This document shows positions 47,016 through 56,565 of a stretch of DNA of 64,000 bases, in pieces. The notes under the pieces were generated by a model, which did no database searches, had not been told where the DNA came from, and saw only the letters and a list, made by a program, of their open reading frames with translations. Where the stretch lies: NCBI GenBank assembly GCA_016858145.1, contig JAEHOE010000115.1, positions 186,001 to 250,000 on the forward strand, in the 5' to 3' direction. The translations under genes and the position numbers were made by a program. The DNA comes from Edaphochlamys debaryana (taxonomy: Eukaryota; Chlorophyta; Chlorophyceae; Chlamydomonadales). Position 1 is the stretch's first letter. Each line of letters starts with the position of its first letter.

Positions 47016-47408
47016 ATGTACCTCTCCCCGGCAGTTGGCGGCTTCGGCCTGCTCCCCCTCGTCGAGCACACTGGCGCCAGGCACGCAAGTGCGGCAGTCC
47101 GTGGCATTCTGGGCGCCTGCGGCCTCCTCCGCTACCGCCCGCCGTGGACCGCGCCGCTCGTCTCCCTGCTCCGCTCAACCCACCTAGCAGCACACCCGCT
47201 CTGCCTCCTGACAATGCGGCGCCCGACCTCGTCGACCGGTCTCCGCATCTTGGGGGCCACAGTGTCAGGCCCAAGTACGTCCTCGGACACCGCGTGTCCT
47301 GGCCGTGTGCCAACCGAATTAATGGTCGCATTTGGCCTTGTGAACGTGTTGCAGTCCGTGTTCGGTAACACTTCCGCTAGCTCTTTGACGTGGTCTTCTT
47401 GCCTCTAG
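47016..47408 (+). pseudogene. LINE ORF2 fragment, post-RT segment
   Basis: An open frame of about 130 residues begins YLSPAVGGFGLLPLVEHTG and continues with LVSLLRSTHLAAHPLCLL. LINE ORF2 proteins typically have a GG-G-LLP-type segment after the RT thumb, so I read this as the start of the surviving ORF2 remnant. The first 60-70 residues are the most protein-like; the rest loses resemblance. It begins about 10 bp after the 46-bp breakpoint repeat and has no start context of its own. Confidence 0.6.
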
Positions 47409-47859
47409 TGGCACCACTTGGGCGGAACGTGTGCACATTGGGAATCCTGTGTGTGGATCTTCAGGACCTGTACGGCAGTTGCCGACAGTCAAGAGTGCTC
47501 GTGACCGCTGAGCAAGCTGTCTGTTCTTGCTCTTCGGCACGACTTGCTGATGCGCCAGTCATAGAACAGACCAATGTAGCTAAGACCAAGTCATGGCAGA
47601 CCTGTGTAACGCTGATCATTGCCGATGCACGTTGCCTAGCGTCGATGGCTCCTCGCCTGGAAGCCTCTTCCCGAGCCAGCCTGGGCCCCGCGCCCACGCA
47701 TAGGACGTAGCCAGTGCAGCGAGGCGCTTTGGCCGGTACTCCCGTTTGGGCGGCATCGGAGGAGCGGGCGCTGCTCCGAGCCCCCACCCCTCACTGTGCG
47801 GTACGGACATCAGGGGGGCGTCTGGACATGCTAGTTCGTGACAACAGTCCAACGCGCAA

Positions 47860-48522
47860 CCTCACCAGCACTGGTGCGCGTGGCAGGCGCGCTAGCGCTG
47901 CTGCCCCGGGCCCAAGTGATTGCACCCATGCCAGCCGGAGCCTGGGTCTACAATGCACCACTTTGGGGCAACCCTGCCCTGCCCGCGGGGAACATCGACA
48001 ACAACGCCCCAAGCTGAGGCCTCGGAGGCGAGTTCACAGATCTGTTCGCGGTTCAGGGACTGCGGACAGTAGGCACGGCAGTCCGCTGCCTAGATGAGCT
48101 TGAGCGCATCCGAGGGACGCACGGGCTGGAGGGCCCAGATCAACAGGTCATATACCGAAAGGGTAGTACAGAGCATTTTGGGCACGCAGGTGGGAGCGCT
48201 CCCGCAAGCACTCCGCAATGGACTAGACATGGGACGGCGCCTGGGCGCGCTGGCCGAAGCAGCACGGGGGCAGGACGATCAGGCGGCCGCCCCAGGGGAA
48301 GAAGAGGCTTGGGCGAACATTGCCAGGGGCATAGGCTGGGAGGACGTCAGCTTGGCAAAGATGACAGTTAGCCTGGCCACGCACTTGCAATTGGGACCGG
48401 CTCAGGCTAAGCTAGCACGGAAGCATGCACTCTACATTCAGGAGGCGTACGGCACAGACACGGCATCAGCAGAAGCAGTGGCAAGCTTGAAAACGGTTTG
48501 GCCGAGGTTGTGGGGCATTTAG
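47860..48522 (+). pseudogene. LINE ORF2 fragment with at least two frameshifts
   Basis: One frame (about 47850-48025) reads VRVAGALALLPRAQ then APLWGNPALPAGN. A second frame (about 48027-48160) reads GEFTDLFAVQGLRTVG then CLDELERIRG. A third (to the stop at 48520-48522) reads VVQSILGTQVGALPQALR and ends LKTVWPRLWGI. Put end to end they resemble the linker that precedes the zinc knuckle in algal LINE ORF2. The switches between frames near 48025 and 48160 are disabling. It is a relic, not an expressed gene. Confidence 0.65.
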
Positions 48523-48529
48523 TGGGACC

Positions 48530-49042
48530 CGGGCAATATGGATCCCTTGTGGAGGCTGGCGATGGATGGCTTCCCGGGAGAACGTGGCGAGGTGTCCGTG
48601 TGGGCGGGCCATGGAGCAAGGTGATTGGCTCCACCATTTCTGGTGTTGTCCAGCCGCTGTGGCTGTTGGTATGCGCCTCAGTCATGGTATTGGCAGGGCG
48701 GTGAAACGACACGAGGTGTGGCTTGCTGTGCCCCCGGAGGGCACCGGGATTCATGCACGAGTGTGGGACGTGGTGTGTCTGGCCACGATGTGCGCGATGG
48801 ACCGGGCCAGAAGGTACTGGCATTCCCACGTCGGTCATCCTCCTGTCACTTTCATGCAATGTGATACAGTTCCTGCTTCCATTGTCGACTCGCGGTGGAG
48901 GACCAGCGGCCGGTGCCCCCCAGGCCACCAAGCGCCCCACCGCGCCAAAGAGGCCGTACCAGCCCAAGAGGCCGAGGCGGCCCCCACCCGTGTAGTGCGT
49001 GTGGTAGGGGTGGTGGTGTGCAGTAGCACGAGGCGAGTTTGA
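48530..49042 (+). pseudogene. LINE ORF2 C-terminal zinc-knuckle region
   Basis: The frame that reaches the stop at 49040-49042 contains CPCGRAMEQGDWLHHFWCCP, matching the Cys/His pattern (C-x-C-G ... H-H-F-W-x-C-P) at the C-terminus of many non-LTR ORF2 proteins (zf-RVT type). A short piece in another frame just upstream reads DPLWRLAMDGFPGER, again LINE-like. After the knuckle the frame stays open for over 100 residues without recognisable features. It follows the previous fragment after another frame change. Confidence 0.7.
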
Positions 49043-49188
49043 GGGCCGTTTGCAGTGCTTCGCGGAGGTTGGGCTCACGCACAGGGGCTGGGACGAGGTA
49101 CCAACCGACCACCCGTTCCTAGCGGCCAGGGCGGACGGATCAGTGCAGTATGCAGGCCCGGACGCCCCTTGGTGGAGGTGGGCACACT

Positions 49189-49379
49189 CTGCGGCGCATA
49201 ACAAACGGGAGGGAGCCGCAGGGGGGGGGGGGTCGCCCGGCGGCGCATAACAAACGGGAGGGAGCCGCAGGGCAGGGGCGGGGACCGGGTGAGCTACACG
49301 TGGCGTTTGATGGGATGTGCGCCTTGAGGAGAGGGGACATAGTCCTCTGCGGTGCATAACAAACGGGAGGGAGCCGCAG
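49189..49379 (+). repeat. Three copies of a short hairpin repeat
   Basis: The core gcataacaaacgggaggga occurs three times, at about 49194, 49244 and 49353. Each is flanked by ctgcggc/gcggc-type bases on the left and gccgcag on the right. Copy 1 has perfect 7-bp arms (49189-49195 and 49215-49221). Copy 3 is at 49346-49379, with one arm mismatch. Spacers are G-rich and differ in length. They lie about 150-340 bp after the LINE stop, so they could be part of its 3' region. Confidence 0.75.
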
Positions 49380-49682
49380 AGTGGGAGTGAATGTGGGGCC
49401 GGGAGAGCCAGAATCGAGAGGTGTACGGCCAACAGTGTGAGCACATGATGAACGGTGAATGGTTACTGGTAGGAGGCGCGGCCGAGGAGGGGCCATCGAT
49501 ACAAGCTGAGCATGGTCATTGCGTGCCAAGGACTAAGGTGGGACCTGAGTGTGGTCAGTGCAAGTTATGACAGGGACTTGCGTTCTGGCTTGCAGGGGGC
49601 AAGCCCGTGAGGTGGGTCGCTTGGCCCCAGCGTTCAGCGCTGTGAGCCCAGGGGGGTCCTTCAGTGTAAACACCGAGGAATG
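49380..49682. other. No gene seen
   Basis: This is about 300 bp of mixed-composition sequence between the hairpin repeats and the proline-codon tract. I find no domain, splice pattern or RNA gene here. Confidence 0.6.
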
Positions 49683-49800
49683 AGTGCCGCCAACGCCGCC
49701 TCCACCGCCGCCTCCGCCTCTTCCACCCACGCCACCGCCGCCGCCCCCGCCCCCCTCACCTCCGCCTGCCCGGCCCTCACTCTCCCCCCCCCCCGTAGGT
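49683..49800. repeat. CCGCC/CCACC low-complexity tract
   Basis: Imperfect CCGCC-type repeats fill this stretch. In one plus-strand frame they read as proline runs, and in the complement as Gly/Ala/Glu. Algal hydroxyproline-rich proteins have such coding, but no signal peptide or flanking domain is present, so I treat it as simple sequence. Confidence 0.7.
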
Positions 49801-50742
49801 AGCTCGACCGCCCGGCACGATGCGGACAGCTCGACGGCCTACCCGGCCGTCGGCGGCCCCACCCGCTGGGCATCGGCCGTGCGCCTGGGCGAGCTGACGG
49901 TTCGGCTCCGTGTTTCTTGGTTGCCCGGGCACTCGGGATCCTGTGGGTTCCACCGGCTCTCCCTGCGTATGGGGTTGCGCGCACTGCCCCCGGCTCGATG
50001 ACGGCCGTGCGCACAGGCGATGCAAGGCCCTGCGGTACTTACTATGACCCTTGTGCGCCCCGAGAGCCCCCGTTCACTGCGGACGGTGGGGAGCCACGCT
50101 TCATGGCCCGCCGACTGCCTTAGTCCCGATGCACCCCAGCACGCACGCCCCCTGTCTCTGGTCCGCCCCCGTGCACGGCATCGCACCGCACCGCACCGGC
50201 CCCCCTGGTTCCGCTCGCACTTCACATGGTCCGGGTACGGCCGGTTTTGCCCCGCCCCTTTCCTGCCGCGCAGGTGGCAGCACCGGCTACACCGCCATAG
50301 CCCGAGCCCAAGATTACCTAGACACTAGCCGCGCTGGCCTTCACCGTCCGCCTGTTCACCTCGCTGGCATGTTCTCAAGTCTTCGGCAGCTCAGGCTCTG
50401 CCCTTCCGTCTCTGGGACAACACCTTCACTACCCACAGGTTCGGCTCCGTGGGACGTGGGGACGCTTAGGCCTCCGTGGGCGCGCTACTCGCGAGCGGGC
50501 TCGGGCGATGGCGGGCCAGGAGCGGAGGACGCCCAGCAGCGGCGCACAGGTAAATGGCGAGGTAAGCGGGGCTTCCTGGGGGCTTTCCTTCGGTGGAGCC
50601 GACTCGCCAGCCCCCCTTGGTGCACCGACGCGCGGAGCAGCCCGGGGTTACTGTAGGGGGGGGACTTTCAGCCTGGAAGCCACTTTCGGCGACCAGGTAC
50701 CCCGTTCACAGGCACAGGCATTCTGCGTCGGCCAACATCATG
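49801..50742. other. No confident gene; C-rich unique sequence
   Basis: Several long frames exist on both strands, as expected at this G+C. None shows a recognisable domain, and codon content looks arbitrary. I cannot support a gene. Confidence 0.5.
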
Positions 50743-50788
50743 CGACGCCAAACACCGCGGCACTACGCCCCATTGTCTATAGTAACCC
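50743..50788 (+). repeat. 46-bp sequence, copy 2
   Basis: This copy matches 46961-47006 with two transitions (g/a and a/g). Both copies can be read as RRQTPRHYAPLSI followed by I or V and T. After the repeat the two sites keep weak similarity (gag-t-g ... ctcc/ctcg). They may be two diverged fragments of the same transposon family. Confidence 0.8.
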
Positions 50789-51640
50789 CGAGTTGAGTCA
50801 ACCCCTCGGGGGCCCACCGGACGGGCGCGGCCAGCCGGGGTGCTCCAGCCCCAGCTCGACGGCAATGGAGAAAGAGCTGGATAAACGAAGTGGTGAGGGC
50901 AGGACATGGACTCAAGGTGATGCTAAGGAATACCGCGCACACACACACACAAGGTATGGCTCCCAACACAACGCCACGCAGAAGTCTTCAACCGCCTGGG
51001 ACCGGCCTCTGTCACCCCCTGGCCCTGAGCTCTCGAGTGCAGACACACCGTGACACCAGCACGAACGGCGACAACTGCAGCACAGCAACGGGAGCAACAC
51101 CTCGACTTAGGACTGGGAAAGCCGCTTCATAGCGCACCACGCTCAAAGCCAACGGCGACACTCGCAAACCCCATGCACTCCCGTAGAGGTGCACCCTGCA
51201 CCCTGATCTCTCCTTAGGTGGGCACCGCCGCCACTGGGGCATATGACGGCCCATAAGCAAGTCTTGAAAGTACGCTGCCGCCACGGAGGCGTGACAGCCA
51301 AAGACGCACGAACACTACCGAGGTCGCCCTGAGGCTCACCGATACACAAGCAGAAATAGGGCCACAGAAAGGCAGAAAGCTCACAAGACAATAAAGGCTT
51401 GCAGCGCCCTGAGGGGAGCTCACAGGCCACTGCCGTCGCCCCTGAGGCGCATGGACAGCACAGCACACGTCACAACCGGTCACCCACGCACAAGGCGCAC
51501 CGACATAAGCAAACATAGCATGATTCGCCGCCGCGGATCAGAACCTCGAAACATGAAGGGCGTAGCCCATGCCAGCGATGGCGAGCAGGCTGAGACGCCA
51601 TGACATGCGTGCCGCCACCCCATGGGCGCACGGACACAGC
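50789..51640. other. No gene seen; includes a CA microsatellite
   Basis: A (CA)n tract occupies about 50938-50952. The rest has mixed composition with scattered gccgccac-ggaggcg motifs (for example near 51282). No protein domain or RNA gene is recognisable. Confidence 0.55.
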
Positions 51641-51657
51641 GAAAGGTACTGCTGAAG

Positions 51658-51806
51658 AGCAGGTGGCGGGTGCCACCGCCTCACCAGGCGCGCAGGCCCA
51701 AGCCACCTCATACTGAAGGCCGCCCACTGCCAGCGGGGGCAAGCGGCCTGAGGCACCAATCGGCAGGTGCCGCTGCCTCTGCAGGCGCGCAGGCACAAGC
51801 CATCAC
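51658..51806. repeat. Diverged tandem duplication around caggcgcgcagg
   Basis: Two related segments about 104 bp apart share ggtgcc-c-gcctc, caggcgcgcaggc and caagcca (near 51665 and 51769). A related fragment with cctcagcaggcgcgcac occurs near 53888. They look like members of a short dispersed repeat. Function is unknown. Confidence 0.55.
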
Positions 51807-52013
51807 AGCAACACGTGCCGCCACGGAGGCGGACTGACGAGACAGTAGCACACGCGTTGTGCAGTCCCTGCGGAAGGGAGCTAGCACACACACGACCGGA
51901 ATCTACGCCAATCCCCACGCTAGGTGAGCAATCCTTTCGCAAGAAGGGGTTCTCTTGGGGGGTTACGACCGTCCCGGGCTGCTTAACTCGTTGTCTGTTG
52001 TGGGCTTTCGTGT
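51807..52013. other. No gene seen
   Basis: This short unique sequence includes another tgccgccacggaggcgg motif near 51826. Nothing else is recognised. Confidence 0.5.
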
Positions 52014-52277
52014 GTGCACACCGCCGGCGGGCCGCTCAGCCTCTGCTTAGACAACGAACACACACTCCTTGCTCTGGCGCTCGGACCATTTGCTCTGGGC
52101 TGCGGAGCCAACTCGCTAGACGGCCCAATCCAGTATGTCGGAGAGGCGGGCACCACGCAGAGCTACATCACACCTTCGGGGGCTCGCCGGGCTTTCCGCT
52201 TGCTTACGGCTTCTAGTCCCCCAACACAACCCCCCCCCCAACCCACCGGAGCTGAGGCAGAAGCACCCACCCAGTAG
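52014..52277 (+). other. Weak open frame, possible exon or relic
   Basis: An 87-codon frame reads SLCLDNEHTLLALALGP then QYVGEAGTTQSYITPSG before turning proline-rich. The first 60 residues look more protein-like than surrounding frames, but I recognise no family. The frame runs into the minisatellite that follows. It may be a fragment of a gene or transposon; without homology evidence it should not be called a gene. Confidence 0.25.
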
Positions 52278-52475
52278 CGCCCACCCAGAAGAAGCGCCCA
52301 ACGTCCAAACTAACGTCCGACACAGAAGCACCCACGTCCGACAGAAGCACCCAGAAGCACCCACCCAGAAGCGCCCAACGTCCAAACGAACGTCCAAGCC
52401 CCACGAGCAATGGGGCGCCCTTGCATGCCGAGCGTCTTACAGTCAGGAGCGAACGTCCAAACGAACGTCCAAGGC
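52250..52475. repeat. Minisatellite of cagaagcaccc and aacgtccaaacgaacgtcc
   Basis: Interspersed copies of cagaagcacccac/cagaagcgcccaacg and aacgtccaaacgaacgtcc fill this segment, with imperfect spacing. The longer motif recurs near 52368 and 52452. A related aacgtcccaacgaacg lies near 53752, at the 5' end of the coiled-coil gene. The motif contains inverted cgttcg/cgaacg elements. Confidence 0.75.
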
Positions 52476-52616
52476 TAGCGCTCTCTCCAATATGCCAAGG
52501 GATCACCGAACATAAGTCCGAGCCAATGTCTGAGCTTTGCCGATCCTGCCAATCCTGCCTGCTTTGCCCGGCCTGTCGGCCCGCTGGGTCGGGTGCGAAG
52601 CCTTGCTTCCCTCCTA

Positions 52617-52705
52617 CCTAGGAACTATGCGCATGCTTTGCCCCGCCTGCCTGCCTGCCCTGCCTGCCCTTCCTGCCTGCCCCCCTCACCCCACCCCCAC
52701 CCCCA
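52617..52705. repeat. CCTGC/CCCCAC low-complexity tract
   Basis: Pentanucleotide-like cctgc repeats are followed by cccac repeats, immediately after the stop codon of the minus-strand coiled-coil gene. It would lie in that gene's 3' untranslated region. Confidence 0.65.
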
Positions 52706-53741
52706 CTACCGCCGGAGGCGCAGCGTCTCCCCGAGCTCGTCCCGGATCTCCGCCTGCATGCGGTCCATCTGGCTGAGCGCCAGGTCCCGGTCCCCGCGCG
52801 CCGCGTCGAGCTGCCGCCGCAGCTCGTCCAGCTGCTTGCGCATGTCGTCCTTCTCCTCCTGCAGCGTCTTGATGTACTCGCCGGCCTTGGCGCGGTCCTC
52901 GGCCCGGCCCTCCTCCGCGAAGCCCCGCCCGACCCGCGCGGCGTCCCGGTCCCGCTCCGCCGCGGCCAGGTTGCACCGCGCCTCGTCGAGCTGCCGCCGC
53001 AGCTCGGCCACCGCCGCCGCGTCGGCCTCCTCCTGGTCCGCCATAATCCGCATGGAATCCTCCGCCTCCTCCTTGCGGCAGATCGCTACGGACAGCTGCA
53101 TCTTCATGCTGGCCGCGTGGCGCTTGTGGTCTTCCGCCGCCGCCTGCAGTGCCGCCCGCAGGCGGGCGACCTCCCGGTCCTTGTCATCCAGCCGCTGCCG
53201 GAGCTCCGCGCCGGTCTAGGGGGGCGGGGGGGGGGGGAGGGGGCGTGTTGGTGTGGAAAACACGGCGAAGAAAGAAAGTTCGGCAGAGGGGCCGCGGGCA
53301 CGCCGGGGCGGGCGAGGAAGAGGCTGCGCGCAGCGAGCCCTGGGGAAGCCCCAGGGCAGAACCACCCCTTTTGTCAAGAACAAAGCGCACCTCCTTGAGG
53401 CGCTTGCCCTGGCGGCGACTCCGCCGCTTGACGCTGGCCATCATCCTCTGCAGGCGCACCATCATCTCGTCGAAGCCCCCGAACTCGTTGTTAACCAGGT
53501 CACGCTGGACCTGAGTCGTGACGCGCCACCATTCATCGGCGCGCGCTGCGATTTGGCCGGCGGTCAGGTCCAGGCGCAGCACCGCAGCGAGGTCGTCGCC
53601 GCTGAGCCAGAAAGGGATGTTTTCGCACGAGTTCTTGCCAACTATGCGCTTGAGGGGCCGGCAAGGAACGCCATATCGCCAGACCGGGAGCTGGTGCGCG
53701 GGCATGTTGCGTTGACTTGGAACCGGTGGACGTTCGCTCAT
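52706..53741 (-). CDS. Two-exon coiled-coil protein of unknown function
   Basis: The exons are complement(53391..53741) and complement(52706..53215), with a 175-bp intron (53216-53390). The intron uses donor GTGCGC and acceptor CTAG behind a long C tract; both junctions are phase 0. The product is 286 residues. Residues 1-117 contain aromatic, polar stretches (LPVWRYGVPCRPLKR, ADEWWRVTTQVQRDL) and a basic patch (KRRSRRQGKR). Residues about 118-280 form heptad-like coiled coil (ELRQRLDDKDREVARLR, LRRQLDEARCNLAAAE). The chosen ATG is the first in a frame that opens 14 codons earlier after a stop, so an upstream exon is possible. Because reading continues cleanly across the splice, I believe it is or recently was expressed. 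I do not recognise the family. A transposon-encoded protein is an alternative, given the surroundings. Confidence 0.6.
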
Positions 53742-54291
53742 CCATATCCCAACGTCCCAACGAACGACGTCCAGAAGCTGCTGCTACTAGGAAGCATGCG
53801 TGCGTCGCGGCAAGACATGATGCGCGCAGCGCAGTTCTTCCCCCCTTGAGGCGGCACAGAAGTAAGAGCGTCGCTCGGCAGGTGACGCCTCAGCAGGCGC
53901 GCACACGCACGCATGCTTGTGGACGGGGGCTGCCCCAGAGGCAGCGCAGAGAAGCGGGCGCCGAGACAGGAGAGCCGCCGCCAGCGGGCGACCCAGGCGT
54001 ACTCCCAGGTCAGGGTTCTGGGGTGAAGAACTGCAGGGAGAAAGGGGTTGTGCGTGGTAGGGCAGGTAACGTCCCGCCCCGGCACCCCAAGGACCGATCC
54101 CTGGCCGTCCTGGCGGCGCTGAGGCCAGTGACCCCGCTGCCATAACCCACGGCGGCACCCGGTGATATCAGGCGAGGGACGATCGACCGTATGTATTGTT
54201 TGGCGGCCTGGTGCCGACAGCAGGCTGCCAGGGCGAGGAGGTGGCTGCGATAGGAGGCTCTGGTGGGGATGGATGCAATAGCGGATGAACA
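53742..54291. other. No confident gene; repeat fragment
   Basis: The start holds the aacgtcccaacgaacg motif related to the 52.3-kb minisatellite and, near 53880, a fragment of the caggcgcgcac repeat. The rest is unique G+C-rich sequence without a recognisable domain. Long antisense frames here look like shadows. Confidence 0.45.
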
Positions 54292-54430
54292 ATGGAGGCG
54301 CAGCTGACAAAGCAGCTGACTCAGCACCTGTACGACATGCAGGAGCAGATGACGATGTGTATGGAGGCTCTGCAGCAGCAGGCGGCGGAGCGGCAGGAAG
54401 CAAGATTGAGGCAAGGCCAACCAGACAGTG
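54292..54430 (+). other. Possible first coding exon, helical N-terminus
   Basis: An ATG at 54292 opens a frame reading LTKQLTQHLYDMQEQM then ALQQQAAERQEARLRQ, a Q/E-rich helix of about 40 residues typical of the start of a coiled-coil or gag-like protein. After about 54411 the frame loses this character. A GTGCAG at about 54429 might serve as a donor. I could not find a matching downstream exon. Confidence 0.3.
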
Positions 54431-55044
54431 CAGGCAGCAGGCAGCAGTGCACGGGGCACGCCATCCAGTTGAGGCTGACCATTGTGGCTGCGCAAGGCAC
54501 CCGTGGGCTCTCGGCTGGCACACTACACAGGTACGGGTGGATATGGCTGGCGTATGTAGCTGCAACACCTTCAAAAGCTTTGCACCGTGCCTGCACAATC
54601 CCGCTGCTCAGCCAGCCTCTCCAGGGCTCGGACCATTTGCCCAGCTGCGAGGACGCTGACACCTGGCCTTGTTTGCCTTTGCGGAATGGGCGACTGGGCG
54701 ACGGGCATGACGGGCTACCGGAGGGCGTGGCACCAAGGGGGAAGGGGAACTGGCAGACGAGGCAACGCGAAAAACAGGCCAGCAGAGCGCAGACCCAGGT
54801 TCCGTTCCAAACAATCGGGCACTGGCCAGGTGCAACCCGCTGTGACACGGTAACCATGCGACCACGGCTTTCGCCAGAGCACTGCAAAGTTGTCTGAAGC
54901 CGTCCGAAGCGGTCCCACACACAAGTTACCTGGAGCATGTGACTTGGGCGTGCGGGTCGGGCGCGCAGCGTCTCCGGCGGCTCGTTAGAGTCCCAGCCCC
55001 GCCCAGCATCACCATACAGACCTGAACGTTAAGGGAGAAGCGCC
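54431..55044. other. No gene seen
   Basis: This is unique sequence with frames on both strands but no recognisable motif, repeat or RNA gene. Confidence 0.45.
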
Positions 55045-55090
55045 GTGGCAGACGCGAAGGAGAAGGAGTCAGCCATCGAACATGCGCCAA

Positions 55091-55260
55091 GCCAGGGCGA
55101 CGGCAGAGCAACAGCAAGCCCAGGAGCCGCCGGAGACTGCACGGAAGACCCTAAAGAGGGCAGCGAGTGGGGCGGAAGTCAGCAAAGACCACGCGTTGAG
55201 GTTCGTACGGCAGAGACGACCCATCGCTGCGAGGGTTGGAGAGAGGGGGTGAGAGGGGGT
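55091..55260 (+). other. Weak Ala/Gln/Glu-rich open frame
   Basis: One frame reads MRQARATAEQQQAQEPPE then ASGAEVSKDHALRFVRQRR. This is compositionally protein-like (disordered, gag-like) but short, with no partner exon or homology that I can name. It might belong with the helical frame at 54292, about 800 bp upstream on the same strand. Confidence 0.25.
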
Positions 55261-56157
55261 GCGGGCAGGGACTCCAGGGGACAGGCACCAAGGGACAGGC
55301 GGGGGCAACTCCGGGTTTGGGGTGTGTCCCCCGCCTCCCAAGCCCCAAAACACCACTTGCGAATGCTCCTTCAACGATGCCCTCGCGAATGAACCCCTTG
55401 AACCTACATAGGGGTAGCCGTGAGGGAATCCTTGAAGGTCCAATCCAGCGTGCCGACTGGACCGGCCGGGCCCCTGTTCTGACCACCGAGTTGCTTCGCG
55501 CCTTTCTGTATTATTCTTTCTGAACATACAAGCAGCCTACTGACAGTACTGGGCGCGGTACGGCCGCGAAAGGGGGTCCATTACCGCGCCAAGCCATACT
55601 GGATGGGGGCACGCAGCCGCCCTGAGCGCTGGCAGGAGTAGACCCCGCCTGCCAAGGGAGCCCTAGGGAGGAAGAGGCCCGCTGCTTGCTGGGTTCCACT
55701 ATTCCCACCGTTCCCTAAGCACCCAGACGGGTCTGGTCCCTAACCAGCGTTAGTTGCCAGAAGTCAAGTTAAACCATTCGCGAGTGTGCGGCGCCTACGC
55801 GGGTGGTCGCTGATCGTCAAGCCAACGACGAAATCCAGGCATCGCGCGCCTTGCTCAGCTCAAGTTTGCTCCCAAACACATGAACTTGCATTCACATTCC
55901 CAAGTTTGAAGAAGTGTGGGCTAATGCGGTCGCGGGATGCACCTACCCGACCTCGGTCCAAACGTGCCAAACCCGACCCCCGGAGCGAGGGGAAGCATGC
56001 TGTCACAGCATATCCACGTGTTCGTGTGCGGACCAGGGCTTGAGCCGAGTGAAGCCCACCTGTACGTACAGAGCCTCCGCGCCGTTCCAGCGGGCACGCA
56101 GCGTCAGCAGGTCGTGGGCTCGTAGCCACTCGTAGCTGCGGCGTTGCCTCGGGAGTT
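55261..56157. other. No gene seen
   Basis: The interval contains a short G-rich imperfect repeat (55240-55310) and otherwise unique sequence of lower G+C. It is upstream of the glycosyltransferase gene. Nothing else is recognisable. Confidence 0.5.
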
Positions 56158-56470
56158 TGCGAGGTCGAACAGCTTCCCTCGACCGCTTCCCTCGAAGCCG
56201 GACGTTTCAACTCTGTTAGGGCATACATCATATATACATGATATGGCCGCAAGGGCACGGGACAGCAGCACATGCATGCAGTGCAGTTTGTCACCTGCGA
56301 TCCGACTCATGCGATCGAGATCGAACAGCCGGCCGCTTAAGGCACTGCTTTCCCTCGAAGCCGGCCGGTTGAACGAGGGCATGAATGAACACAAGGGCGC
56401 GGGACAGCAGCATGGACATGGACTAGTTTATTGTCACCTGCGCGCTGCGATTCGACACGCAACGTCGCAC
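56158..56470. repeat. Degenerate tandem duplication upstream of the GT90 gene
   Basis: Two copies about 160 bp apart share, in order, cga-atcgaacagc or cgaggtcgaacagc, cttccctcgaagccgg, agggc-c-gggacagcagca and ttgtcacctgcg (near 56160/56313, 56187/56349, 56254/56395 and 56289/56433). It lies 100-400 bp upstream of the start codon, so it may be promoter sequence. Confidence 0.7.
56227..56242 (+). promoter_or_regulatory. A+T-rich palindrome, possible TATA region
   Basis: The sequence atcat-atatac-atgat is a short perfect inverted repeat with a TATA-like centre in otherwise G+C-rich DNA, about 325 bp upstream of the GT90 ATG. A promoter role is inference only. Confidence 0.3.
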
Positions 56471-56565
56471 GCCAAAGATAACGAGCACGCACATTTCAGT
56501 TTCTACAAGTGCGTCGGAGTGCACTGCTTTAGCACTTACTTAGGATAGCATAGGCTCTTGAGGTC

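Larger units (their letters stand above)
47007..49042 (+). mobile_element. Decayed LINE (non-LTR) retrotransposon, 3' part of ORF2
   Basis: Three plus-strand frames carry consecutive pieces that read like the region downstream of reverse transcriptase in algal L1-like LINEs. They include GGFGLLPLVEHTG near 47040, APLWGNPALP near 47965, LRTVGTAVRCLDELERIRG near 48060-48115, and a terminal cysteine/histidine knuckle near 48590. Frame changes between them show the ORF is dead. No reverse-transcriptase catalytic motif is present, so the copy is 5'-truncated. No poly(A) or target-site duplication was identified. The 47400-47840 stretch between the pieces is not clearly LINE-like and may be a secondary insertion. 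Confidence 0.75.

Noticed and set aside
48407..49444. 345-codon minus-strand frame over the LINE and hairpin repeats
   Set aside because: It is antisense to the LINE knuckle, its composition is proline- and histidine-rich, and the hairpin repeats are read as repeated peptides. It is best explained as a shadow.
49684..50001. Proline-rich plus-strand frame as a cell-wall glycoprotein
   Set aside because: The proline run is simple sequence, and there is no signal peptide, no repeat typical of such proteins after it, and no splice context.
49801..52000. Long frames on both strands in the repeat-rich interval
   Set aside because: No domain, no coherent exon pairing, and overlapping frames in all phases.
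53253..53849. 198-codon plus-strand frame
   Set aside because: It is antisense to both exons and the intron of the coiled-coil gene, whose splice phases are coherent; this frame runs through the intron's C tract.
53738..54598. 286-codon minus-strand frame upstream of the coiled-coil gene
   Set aside because: It overlaps only the first few bases of that gene in another frame, shows no domain, and has biased Ser/Pro/Cys composition.
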